A DNA stretch of 64,000 bases from the NCBI GenBank assembly GCA_966211455.1, contig CBIHNI010000013.1, positions 62,001-126,000 of the forward strand, written 5' to 3'. The notes under the pieces are model-generated. The model was not told the origin of the DNA. It searched no databases and worked only from the letters and a program-made list of their open reading frames with translations. A program made the position numbers and the translations under genes. The first letter of the stretch is position 1. Each line of letters opens with the position of its first letter. This DNA is from 21-14-0-10-47-8 sp966211455. Lineage in GTDB: Bacteria; Bdellovibrionota; Bdellovibrionia; Bdellovibrionales; Bdellovibrionaceae. This document shows, piece after piece, positions 34,304 to 41,867 of the stretch.

Positions 34304-35755
34304 ATGAAGCTGTGGGTTCTGCGTGCGAGCACCACGGTCGTTGCAATGACTGTGACGACTTTGGGCCCTTCGACATGGGCGTTGGATGCAAGCTTGGCAA
34401 AAAGCCAAGAAAAAAAGTTGGAACAAATCCTTTCGAAATCAAAATTTCCGGTTTCCAATTTCGGGCTGTACGTAGCTGGTGGCGAAGGCGAGCCGACGGT
34501 GATTTTTCATAAAAACGCCGACAAAAAGATGATTCCGGCGTCCATCACAAAACTGGTGACGGCCGCAGCTTCGATTTCGCAATTTCCTTCAGGAACAAAA
34601 TTTAAGACGACTTTGTGGAGTCCCGCCCAAATCGAAGACGGCGCTTTGCGAGGCGATTTGTACCTGCGTGGCGGTGGCGATCCCGGATTTGTCTCGGAAA
34701 ACATGTGGTTCCTGGTCAATGCTTTAACCCGCACGGGAGTCAAAAATATTGAAGGCGATATCGTCGTTGATGACAGCCTTTTCGATAAGCTGCGTTTCGA
34801 TCCCAGCCGGCAAAAAGAACGCGTCGATCGCGCTTACGATGCGCCAACGGGTGCGATGTCTTTCAATTGGAACTCGGTGAATATTTTCGTTCGCCCGGGC
34901 AAAAAAGCCGGGGATCCGGCGCTGGTGTATGCCGATCCTGAAAATCAGTACATTCAATTGCGCGCCAAGGTCGAAACCACCGGCAAAGGTGGAAAGACCA
35001 GCGTCGATGTCGACCGTGATGAATCGACAAAAGGTCCGGGCGATATCGTCATCGTCAGCGGTAAGATCGCCTTGGATTCGAAAGAGGTCGTTGTTTACAA
35101 AAATATCACCCAACCTGATTTGTGGTCGGGATACAACCTTCGCGCGTTCTTGCAGCAGCGTGGGATCAGTGTGAAGGGGGCGGTCAAAGCGGGCGTGACT
35201 CCGAATTCGGCTTTGCTATTGGCGGAAGCTGAAAGCAAAGGCATGCATGATATTTTGGCCGATATGAATAAATTCTCGAATAACTTTGTGGCCGAGATGC
35301 TGACAAAAAATATGGCGGCCGCACAGAATCCGCCCGGTTCGATCGAAAAAGGCATGAAGATACTTCGTGACTACATGCAAACGATCGGCGTGCCGGCTTC
35401 ACAGTACGAGCTTTACAATCCGTCGGGCCTAACCCGTGAAAATAAGATGACGGCCCAAGCCCTTTGGCGAGTCCTTCAAGACATGCGTTCGCAGTTCCGC
35501 TACCAACCTGAATTTATGAATTCACTGGCAATTGCCGGGGTGGATGGCACCTTGAAAAAACGCATGAAGGACTCTCCGGCCGAAAGGTGGGTTCGGGCGA
35601 AAACCGGCTTTCTGACGGGGGTCGTGTCTTTGGCCGGATACGCTGGACGAAGCGACGGAACTGTCATTCCCTTCGTGTTTATTTACAACGGATCTGCCGA
35701 TGAGTCTCAAATACGGGCACTCTTCGATCATCTCGCGACGGCGCTCGTGGAATAG
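34304..35755 (+). CDS. dacB: PBP4-type D-alanyl-D-alanine carboxypeptidase/endopeptidase
   Basis: This 483-residue S13-family enzyme has a signal peptide (cleavage near TWA, residue 26). Catalytic motifs are SITK (Ser80-Lys83), SNN in KFSNNFVAEML, and KTG in RAKTGFLTG. The roughly 200-residue insertion between SxxK and SxN is typical of PBP4. It trims peptide stems or cuts 4-3 cross-links in the periplasm. In predatory relatives, PBP4 homologues reshape prey wall, but this copy could serve its own wall. The next gene is an MltD-like transglycosylase nine bases later. Confidence 0.92.
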   Translation: MKLWVLRASTTVVAMTVTTLGPSTWALDASLAKSQEKKLEQILSKSKFPVSNFGLYVAGGEGEPTVIFHKNADKKMIPASITKLVTAAASISQFPSGTKFKTTLWSPAQIEDGALRGDLYLRGGGDPGFVSENMWFLVNALTRTGVKNIEGDIVVDDSLFDKLRFDPSRQKERVDRAYDAPTGAMSFNWNSVNIFVRPGKKAGDPALVYADPENQYIQLRAKVETTGKGGKTSVDVDRDESTKGPGDIVIVSGKIALDSKEVVVYKNITQPDLWSGYNLRAFLQQRGISVKGAVKAGVTPNSALLLAEAESKGMHDILADMNKFSNNFVAEMLTKNMAAAQNPPGSIEKGMKILRDYMQTIGVPASQYELYNPSGLTRENKMTAQALWRVLQDMRSQFRYQPEFMNSLAIAGVDGTLKKRMKDSPAERWVRAKTGFLTGVVSLAGYAGRSDGTVIPFVFIYNGSADESQIRALFDHLATALVE

Positions 35756-35764
35756 GAAACCGAT

Positions 35765-37402
35765 ATGAAGCGGTCTTTGAATATTCTTTTCTCTGCAGTT
35801 CTTGTTTCATCGCAAGCGATGTCCCAGGAGCGGCCTTATACTCCGATCAAAAAAGATTTCACTGAAAACGGCGTTCCTTTCGTCGTCGACATTTCCAGCG
35901 AATACACCGAAGAGGCGCGCAAATCCGAAATGGTTGAAAAGCCAGCCCAACCTGAAGAGGTTGAGGATTCGAAGTTCGTGCAGGTGATCGACGAAGACAC
36001 ACCGGTGACCCACGAAGAAATCGCGGGCGAAAAAAATCTAACCACGTCCCGTTCGTGGAAAGCGCCGGATTACACCGGACAGAATCAGGCTTTGGGCTAC
36101 GCATCTGATACTTTTGCGATCCCGAAAGGTCTTGAGACGAACGTGAAGTTCTGGATCGACGTGTACAGCAAGTACAATACCGATCAGGGCGTTTTGCACG
36201 ATTCGGATTATATCGATCTGATCTATGAAGAACTGGATTTTGCTTCGATCTCGGCGCGTTCGGATTTGAACTCTTACCAAAAAGAGGCGGCGAAAGTCCG
36301 CATGGTCAAAGAAGCGAAGAAACGTGTCATCGCGATGCTCGAGAAGTTTCACTCGTTGAAGGATCCCAGCAGCCTGAGCGACAAGGAAAAGAAAATCTGG
36401 AGCTATTTTGAAAAGATCAACGAGAAGGACAAATTCATCGTGGCTTCAAAGCGCAATCGTCTGCGCTTTCAGCTGGGACAAAAAGATCGCGTCGTGCAGG
36501 GAATTTACTTCTCGGGTCGTTATATTGAAGAATTTGAAAAAATCTTCCGCGAGGCGGGGCTTCCAACGGAACTGGTTCGTCTCCCGTTCGTGGAAAGCTC
36601 TTACAACGTTTTGGCCCGTTCAAAAGTGGGCGCCAGCGGTCTGTGGCAGATTATGCCTTACACGATGAAGGGCTTCATGAAGCGCGATCCGGCGATCGAT
36701 TTACGCAATCATCCGACCGAAGCGACCAAATTGGCGGCGAAACTTTTGCGCAACAATTATAATATGCTGCAAAGCTGGCCGCTGGCTTTGACCGGTTACA
36801 ACTTTGGACCGACGGGCGTTTTGCGTATCACCAAAAAATTTAAATCTCGTGATATCGGACAGCTGGTGCAAGAGCAGCGTTTCGGATTTGCCTCTCGTAA
36901 TTTCTACGCAAGCTTCTTAGCCGCGCTCGAGGTCACCAACAATGCACCCAAATACCTGGGTCAGGTTTCTTGGTCGCAAACTTTGGATTCGGTCGATGTG
37001 AAGCTGCCTTTACCGGTTAAGTACGTGGACCTGCTTCGTTGGTTTGATGGCGATGATTTGAAAACCCAGATCTTCAATCCGCACATCACGCGTCTGGCGC
37101 GATCACGCGGCCGAGCCATCCCCAAAACGGTGGTGGTTTCGATTCCAAAAGTGAAGCTGAATCTGGTGATGAAAGAATTGGAAAGCCCGGAATCACTTCG
37201 TAAGGCGCAAGCGGTGGCCGCCGCCGATGGCCGTATGCCAAGTGCCGCCATCGAGCAGCCTTTAACTTACCGAGTTCGCAAAGGCGATAACCTTCGCAAG
37301 ATCGCCGAGCATTTCGGTGTGCCAGAGTCTGAAATTTCAGCGGCCAATAATTTGGGAAAAACCCGCAAGTTGCACACGGGACAGGTCATTCAGATCCCGT
37401 AG
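35765..37402 (+). CDS. mltD: MltD-type lytic transglycosylase with LysM
   Basis: This 545-residue exported protein has a signal peptide (cleavage after AMS). The SLT domain (about 260-400) has the catalytic Glu in LPFVESSYN and the signatures KVGASGLWQIMPYTM and ALTGYNFGPTGV. One C-terminal LysM repeat (about 500-545, YRVRKGDNLRKIAEHFGVPE) binds glycan. It cleaves peptidoglycan strands to anhydro ends. A long charged N-terminal region (25-160) is unassigned. It forms an operon with dacB and ends at a strong terminator (37442). Confidence 0.92.
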   Translation: MKRSLNILFSAVLVSSQAMSQERPYTPIKKDFTENGVPFVVDISSEYTEEARKSEMVEKPAQPEEVEDSKFVQVIDEDTPVTHEEIAGEKNLTTSRSWKAPDYTGQNQALGYASDTFAIPKGLETNVKFWIDVYSKYNTDQGVLHDSDYIDLIYEELDFASISARSDLNSYQKEAAKVRMVKEAKKRVIAMLEKFHSLKDPSSLSDKEKKIWSYFEKINEKDKFIVASKRNRLRFQLGQKDRVVQGIYFSGRYIEEFEKIFREAGLPTELVRLPFVESSYNVLARSKVGASGLWQIMPYTMKGFMKRDPAIDLRNHPTEATKLAAKLLRNNYNMLQSWPLALTGYNFGPTGVLRITKKFKSRDIGQLVQEQRFGFASRNFYASFLAALEVTNNAPKYLGQVSWSQTLDSVDVKLPLPVKYVDLLRWFDGDDLKTQIFNPHITRLARSRGRAIPKTVVVSIPKVKLNLVMKELESPESLRKAQAVAAADGRMPSAAIEQPLTYRVRKGDNLRKIAEHFGVPESEISAANNLGKTRKLHTGQVIQIP

Positions 37403-37441
37403 AATCCAAGTCCCTTTTCGGAACATAAGTCCTTTTTTGCG

Positions 37442-37471
37442 ACGTCCTGAGAGATCAGGACGTTTTCTTTT
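37442..37471 (+). terminator. Strong rho-independent terminator after mltD
   Basis: A perfect 9-bp stem ACGTCCTGA/TCAGGACGT with a GAGA loop is followed by TTTCTTTT, 40 bp after the mltD stop. Confidence 0.9.
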
Positions 37472-37533
37472 GTGGCCTTGGCTTGGTTTGGAGATTGCTT
37501 TTGATCTCTGACAGGTTGAACGCGGAGGTTCAT

Positions 37534-37674
37534 ATGAAAAATCAAATCAACAAAATGACAGATATCTTGGTCGATGTTCAAGGACGCGTGGGCGTACCGA
37601 TCTTGATGTACTTCTTAGGAGTTCCAGGCTTTCTTTGCGTGCTCGCATGGCTCTTCTTCTTCAGAGGCCGCTAA
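37534..37674 (+). CDS. Small membrane protein (46 residues)
   Basis: An ATG at 37534, six bases after a strong GGAGG, opens a 46-residue protein. It has a charged N-terminal half and one hydrophobic helix (VPILMYFLGVPGFLCVLAWL) ending in RGR. It stands alone between a strong terminator and an inverted repeat. The good ribosome site and clear topology support a real gene. Function unknown. Confidence 0.6.
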   Translation: MKNQINKMTDILVDVQGRVGVPILMYFLGVPGFLCVLAWLFFFRGR

Positions 37675-37678
37675 GAAG

Positions 37679-37730
37679 CATAAGTCCAATCTCTGCGTTG
37701 CTATGATCGCGTCTTGAGCTTGGACTTATG
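37679..37730. repeat. 11-bp inverted repeat after the small membrane ORF
   Basis: CATAAGTCCAA (37679-37689) pairs perfectly with TTGGACTTATG (37720-37730) across a 30-nt loop, between the small membrane ORF and the end of hpt. The loop is long for a terminator and no T-tract follows on the plus strand. Confidence 0.5.
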
Positions 37731-37757
37731 GAATGACTTCTGTTGGGTAAGAAGGGC

Positions 37758-38288
37758 TTAGTTGAAGTTTTGAACTTGGGCGATGTACGGAAGGTTGCGG
37801 TAAAAACCTTGGTAATCAAGGCCGTAACCGACGACGAAATCGTTCGGGATTTTGAAGCCGACCATATCGATTTCGCAAGGAACTTTCAACGCATCCGGCT
37901 TTTCCAACAGTGCGATGGTGGTCAGGCTCTTCGGTTTGCGAGAGTTCATGGCCGTCTTGAGATAATTCATCGTAAGACCTGTGTCGACGATGTCTTCGAT
38001 CAAGATGACATGCTTGCCTTCAACCGGAGAAGCCAGATCCAAAGTCACTTTCACTTCGCCAGAAGATGAAGTGCCGCCATGGTAGCTGGAAACACCAAAG
38101 AATTCGCAAGTGATGTCAGTGTCGATCGAGCGGATCAAATCCGAATAGAACATGAACGAGCCTTTCAGCACGCACACCGCGACCACTTCTTGTCCTTTGA
38201 ATTTCTTGGTGATGATTTGGCCGAGCTCTTTGACTTTGGCTTGGATCTCTTCTTCTTTGATGTAAGTTGAAAGTTTCAAGTTTGTCAT
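37758..38288 (-). CDS. hpt: Hypoxanthine phosphoribosyltransferase
   Basis: Start chosen at 38288 (176 residues), with AAGGAG nine bases upstream. The PRPP-binding motif VILIEDIVDTGLTM is intact and the protein shows VVAVCVLKGSFMF and the C-terminal FVVGYGLDYQGFYRNLPYI, all typical of Hpt. It salvages hypoxanthine and guanine to IMP and GMP. It follows upp by 22 bp, so the two salvage genes probably share a promoter. Nucleobase salvage suits a predator living on prey nucleotides. Confidence 0.93.
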   Translation of the reverse strand: MTNLKLSTYIKEEEIQAKVKELGQIITKKFKGQEVVAVCVLKGSFMFYSDLIRSIDTDITCEFFGVSSYHGGTSSSGEVKVTLDLASPVEGKHVILIEDIVDTGLTMNYLKTAMNSRKPKSLTTIALLEKPDALKVPCEIDMVGFKIPNDFVVGYGLDYQGFYRNLPYIAQVQNFN

Positions 38289-38310
38289 TCTCGAGCTCCT
38301 TGCTGTTTGC

Positions 38311-39087
38311 TCAAACAAAAGAATTGTTCATAATTTCGCCAAAACCGCCGCCACCGGGAACGATGTAATCCTTGTCGTTGAGACCACGCTCGGACTCCCA
38401 CATTTTCCCCGGTGGAGTTTTTAAAGCTGCCTCAGATGACAGGCCGCGGTCAAGCCTGAGAGCATAGACCTGCAGCTCAGGATGGCGAGTCAGAACCGCC
38501 TTCAGGTATTCGGGCGTTACAATCAAATGCAGAGCGATCCATTTGCGAGCCTGACCCGGGATGTGCTTCTTGTAATAGTCCAGGGCCGTAATCAAAGTGT
38601 TGCCGGTGGCCCCCATTGGATCGGGGATCATGACGATCGAATCCTGCTTGTCGCCGCCGATCTTGGCTGCCCCAATTTCGGTCCCGGTCACATGGTTTTC
38701 CGAATTGGTCGCACGCGCCGCAAAGATATGATCCTGTCGAAGCGCCATCGGATTCATCGCATAATGAAGGGCATTGTAACAGACGTGGCTCGGAAAGGTG
38801 CCGGCCCGGGCGATATTCACACAGATCACTTTTTGATCGGGCTGAATGCGCTCGGTGCTGAGCTTCTGATTTGGATGCATTTCACTCATGCGCGTGATCG
38901 ATTGCACCGTTTCCTTGGGAAACTGCTCGTTCATCACGGTGGTCAGCAGGTGAGTGTAAAGAATCTCGACCAGCTGATTGATCTGCGGTTGGAAAGTTTT
39001 CGGCTCGCAAAGTGTCGCCAGCAGGCCGTTGAGATAAGTGTTGTTCAAGATGTGAACGTTGGGACCGTAGAAATGTTCGACCTTCAT
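38311..39087 (-). CDS. upp: Divergent uracil phosphoribosyltransferase
   Basis: This 258-residue protein shows the UPRT pattern: NIARAGTF (from LRAG), the PRPP loop MIPDPMGATGNTLITAL, and the C-terminal GLNDKDYIVPGGGGFGE. It would convert uracil and PRPP to UMP. It is about 45 residues longer than typical Upp, with changes in usually fixed positions (ATGNT rather than ATGGS), so substrate preference could differ. It is co-oriented with hpt and 2 bp after the zinc-ribbon gene. Confidence 0.8.
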   Translation of the reverse strand: MKVEHFYGPNVHILNNTYLNGLLATLCEPKTFQPQINQLVEILYTHLLTTVMNEQFPKETVQSITRMSEMHPNQKLSTERIQPDQKVICVNIARAGTFPSHVCYNALHYAMNPMALRQDHIFAARATNSENHVTGTEIGAAKIGGDKQDSIVMIPDPMGATGNTLITALDYYKKHIPGQARKWIALHLIVTPEYLKAVLTRHPELQVYALRLDRGLSSEAALKTPPGKMWESERGLNDKDYIVPGGGGFGEIMNNSFV

Positions 39088-39089
39088 AT

Positions 39090-40145
39090 CTACTTGTTTT
39101 GCGGGCCACCGTTATCGAAGTCAACAATCAGTGCGAATTCGGTTTCTTCGGTGCGGAAGCTTCGGGACTTGAAAACGGATAAAAATGGATCCGAGTTGTT
39201 TTCATCGCCCAGATCGGCTCCGTATCTGCTAGGCAACAAGCCGCGCATCACAAAACCCGAACCGATCGTCATTTCAAAAGGACCACCGAAAGAAACTCGC
39301 TCCATGGCTTTGGATGGATCGCTCGGATCGCGAAAAGCACGCTGCACTTCTAGCTCGCCGCGAATCAGGCCCTCTTTGATGTCGCCGATCACCAGCGAGG
39401 AGAAAAATCCCATTTCATTTTCAGGATCGGCACCACGATGGGTGCCGGCAAACCATTCCAGCGGTGAGGTTTGATTGAGCAGCGAAAATTCCAATTGCTG
39501 CAAGATTTTAACGCCAGCACCTTTTAGTTTTTGATCGATTTGCGGAATCGGACCCATCGTCACCGAATCGAAAGTTCGCAGATGGCCCGAAGTGCGGATT
39601 TCGTTCATCCACGTGTTCAAAGTTCGGCGATCGATTTCGGCGTAGATCACGACCGCACGATTTGGCGCCGAGCGATTGACGGCAGCATTTGCGCCGGCTG
39701 CTCCTGACGCCGTCCCCGCCAATGCGGATCTGGCTGCGATGGTTGCGTCCGGAGCGGCCGTACCTTGCATTTGCGTGGCGTTGATTGCACCCGTTTCAGT
39801 TGCTGAAGGAGCTGCGGCTGGCGTCTGACCATCCGCTTGCGCGGATGTTGCTTCCGAGGCGGTCGCGTTTGCACCCGAAGTCGGTTGCGTGCGCTCGACT
39901 AAAACCGGTCCGCCTTTCAGGTACTCGACCCGGGCGCGCAGCTCGTCCCGCTGGCGTTGACGAATGAAAAGAATCGTCGCAAAAACCAAGACCGCGATGA
40001 TGGCCACATGTAAAAAGGGATTGAAGACGATCTTCTTCCAAGTCGGCGTTTCGATTGGCTTGAAGGCTTCCATATCGACACCGCAGTTGGCGCAGTATCG
40101 GTCACGAGGTTGAGAGAATCCGCATTTGGGACAATTGACCAGCAT
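39090..40145 (-). CDS. Zinc-ribbon membrane protein of unknown function
   Basis: This 351-residue protein begins with a zinc ribbon (CPKCGFSQPRDRYCANCG, four Cys) in the cytoplasm, then one membrane helix (about 45-63). An Ala/Thr/Gln-rich low-complexity region (about 85-165) and a C-terminal beta-rich domain (about 170-345) follow. The domain order suggests a sensor or assembly factor spanning the inner membrane. Family not recognised. It is first in the operon with upp and hpt. Confidence 0.75.
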   Translation of the reverse strand: MLVNCPKCGFSQPRDRYCANCGVDMEAFKPIETPTWKKIVFNPFLHVAIIAVLVFATILFIRQRQRDELRARVEYLKGGPVLVERTQPTSGANATASEATSAQADGQTPAAAPSATETGAINATQMQGTAAPDATIAARSALAGTASGAAGANAAVNRSAPNRAVVIYAEIDRRTLNTWMNEIRTSGHLRTFDSVTMGPIPQIDQKLKGAGVKILQQLEFSLLNQTSPLEWFAGTHRGADPENEMGFFSSLVIGDIKEGLIRGELEVQRAFRDPSDPSKAMERVSFGGPFEMTIGSGFVMRGLLPSRYGADLGDENNSDPFLSVFKSRSFRTEETEFALIVDFDNGGPQNK

Positions 40146-40276
40146 CTTTTTATGGTAAGCAGAGATTGGCCATCGGCAAAGTAAATTTTCTTCCCCCGAT
40201 CCGAGACCCGGACATCGGTTGGATTCAAATGAAATAAAACAGAGTTTGGGATGGATCGCAGGCTTGCAGAAATAGA

Positions 40277-40336
40277 AAAGCGACCCCGCGGTCGCTTTCC
40301 AAGAGAAACGGATTTCTCCTCTCCGCCAGAGAGGAG
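40277..40336 (+). promoter_or_regulatory. Three consecutive RNA hairpins ahead of the 42-residue ORF
   Basis: Hairpin 1 is AAAGCGACC/GGTCGCTTT with a CCGC loop (40277-40298). Hairpin 2 is GAGAAA/TTTCTC with a CGGA loop (40303-40318). Hairpin 3 is CTCCTCTC/GAGAGGAG with a CGCCA loop (40316-40336). Hairpins 2 and 3 share three bases and so compete. The 3' arm of hairpin 3 contains most of the ribosome site GAGGAGG for the ATG at 40343, which would hide it. This looks like translational control, although hairpin 1 could be a terminator. Confidence 0.55.
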
Positions 40337-40342
40337 GATTTT

Positions 40343-40471
40343 ATGTCTAACCCACATAAAATAGATCGGATCTTTTCAAAGAAAGTTGAAGCGCGTCTGA
40401 AGATTTATCTTCTCTTGCTGCAGATTCTTTCCGCGATTGTTTTGATCTTGAGTTACGCCTTTAGGGCTTAG
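40343..40471 (+). CDS. Small membrane protein (42 residues) upstream of the dcw cluster
   Basis: The ATG follows an ideal ribosome site (GAGGAGG, five bases). It opens a 42-residue protein with a basic N-terminus (SKKVEARLK) and one hydrophobic helix (IYLLLLQILSAIVLILSYAF). It sits 122 bp ahead of rsmH, where mraZ is found in many bacteria; no mraZ is present. Function unknown. The Shine-Dalgarno is part of a stem. Confidence 0.6.
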   Translation: MSNPHKIDRIFSKKVEARLKIYLLLLQILSAIVLILSYAFRA

Positions 40472-40593
40472 GTCTGGGATTTGATCTGTGCTGGTTTGGA
40501 ATCGGTGTTGAGAGAGTCATGGTGACGAGAGATCGCGGGGTCACCGCTTTCCTTTCAATTGCCAAGCTTTGGGCTTCCCGGTAAGGTGCGCCC

Positions 40594-41559
40594 ATGACCG
40601 GTCATATTCCCGTGCTACTCAGTGAAATTTTGGAGATGTTCGCGCCTGTTGTGGAATCGCAGCCGGGTGTGCCGCTTCGTTATTTTGATGGGACCTTTGG
40701 GCGTGGCGGACATCTGAAGGCGATCCTTGAAAAGTACCCGCAGGTTTCGGCGGTGGCGACCGATCAAGATCCGGATGCGATTCTGTTTGCGCAGGAAAAT
40801 TTCAAAGAGTGGATTGCTTCGGGCCGCTTGCAAATTCATCACGCCAATTTTTCAGATTACACAAAAGACAAATTCGGCGAGTTTGATCTGATGCTGCTGG
40901 ATTTGGGTGTCAGTTCCCCGCAGCTGGACCAAGGTCCAAGGGGATTTAGCTTTTACCACGAAGGCCCATTGGATATGCGAATGAACAATTCGGCAGGGCG
41001 CACGGCGGCCGATGTGATCCGCGATCTTTCTGAAGATGATTTGAATGAGATCTTTAAAAATTTAGGTGAAATTCCAAGGCCTTATCGTGTCACGCGTGCC
41101 ATTGTGCATGATCGTGACGAGAAACCCTTCCTGACAACCCGAGATCTGGCCGGTTTGATCGAGCGGGTTGAAGGTTGGCAGAAAAAAGGATTTCATCCAG
41201 CTACGCAGTATTTCATGGCGCTTCGTTTGTACGTGAATCGCGAACTGGAAGTCGTGGAAAATTCAATTGAAAATCTGGTCCACGGACTGAGGTCCAAAGG
41301 ACGACTTGCTGTCCTGACATTTCATTCTCTCGAGGATAGAATTGTAAAGAACAAGTTCAAAGACTTGGCGGAGACCATGGATGCGGGCTCCATCGTGAAT
41401 AAGAAAGTGATTCAGGCCGAACGGAATGAGGCCCAAGAGAATCCAAGAGCCCGCAGTGCCAAACTCCGCGGTTTCGAAATGCGCGTGGAGGCGCAAGACG
41501 AAACAGGCGAATCGAAAGGGACATACTTTTCGAAGTATCGCGCCAAACAAGTCGACTGA
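40594..41559 (+). CDS. rsmH: 16S rRNA (cytosine1402-N4)-methyltransferase
   Basis: This 321-residue protein shows the MraW motifs: HIPVLLSEILEMF, DGTFGRGGHLKAIL for SAM binding, DLGVSSPQLDQ, GFSFYHEGPLDMRM, and LTFHSLEDRIVK. It methylates C1402 of 16S rRNA and is the usual first or second gene of the dcw cluster. An AAGGTG ribosome site precedes the ATG. ftsL follows after 20 bp. Confidence 0.96.
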   Translation: MTGHIPVLLSEILEMFAPVVESQPGVPLRYFDGTFGRGGHLKAILEKYPQVSAVATDQDPDAILFAQENFKEWIASGRLQIHHANFSDYTKDKFGEFDLMLLDLGVSSPQLDQGPRGFSFYHEGPLDMRMNNSAGRTAADVIRDLSEDDLNEIFKNLGEIPRPYRVTRAIVHDRDEKPFLTTRDLAGLIERVEGWQKKGFHPATQYFMALRLYVNRELEVVENSIENLVHGLRSKGRLAVLTFHSLEDRIVKNKFKDLAETMDAGSIVNKKVIQAERNEAQENPRARSAKLRGFEMRVEAQDETGESKGTYFSKYRAKQVD

Positions 41560-41579
41560 GCACAGCGGGGAGCCACATC

Positions 41580-41867
41580 TTGAAGCCTTTCATCAGCATT
41601 CTTCTGATCATCGGAACTTTATTCTCATTGGTATTTTTGCAAATGGAAGAGCGACGCCTGGGTTACGCGATTTTGAAATCGACGCGTGAACAGCGTCAGG
41701 TGATCGAAGAAAAACGCGAGCGCACCATGCAGCTGGCAAAAATCACTCGTCCGCAAAACGTCGAACGTATGGCGCAAAGCCGCTTCACGCTTAAAAAATT
41801 GCAAGCCAATCAGATCATTCATCTCACTGGCTCTCAAATCACGACCGCATCTCGGGAGCTCAATTGA
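41580..41867 (+). CDS. ftsL: FtsL-like cell division protein
   Basis: This 95-residue protein starts at TTG after GGGGAG. It has one N-terminal membrane helix (about residues 4-21) and a periplasmic leucine-zipper-like coil, ending in SQITTASRELN. Size, topology and the position between rsmH and ftsI identify it as FtsL, which links FtsB/FtsQ to the septal synthase. Sequence similarity alone would be weak. Its stop overlaps the ftsI start (TTGA). Confidence 0.85.
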   Translation: MKPFISILLIIGTLFSLVFLQMEERRLGYAILKSTREQRQVIEEKRERTMQLAKITRPQNVERMAQSRFTLKKLQANQIIHLTGSQITTASRELN

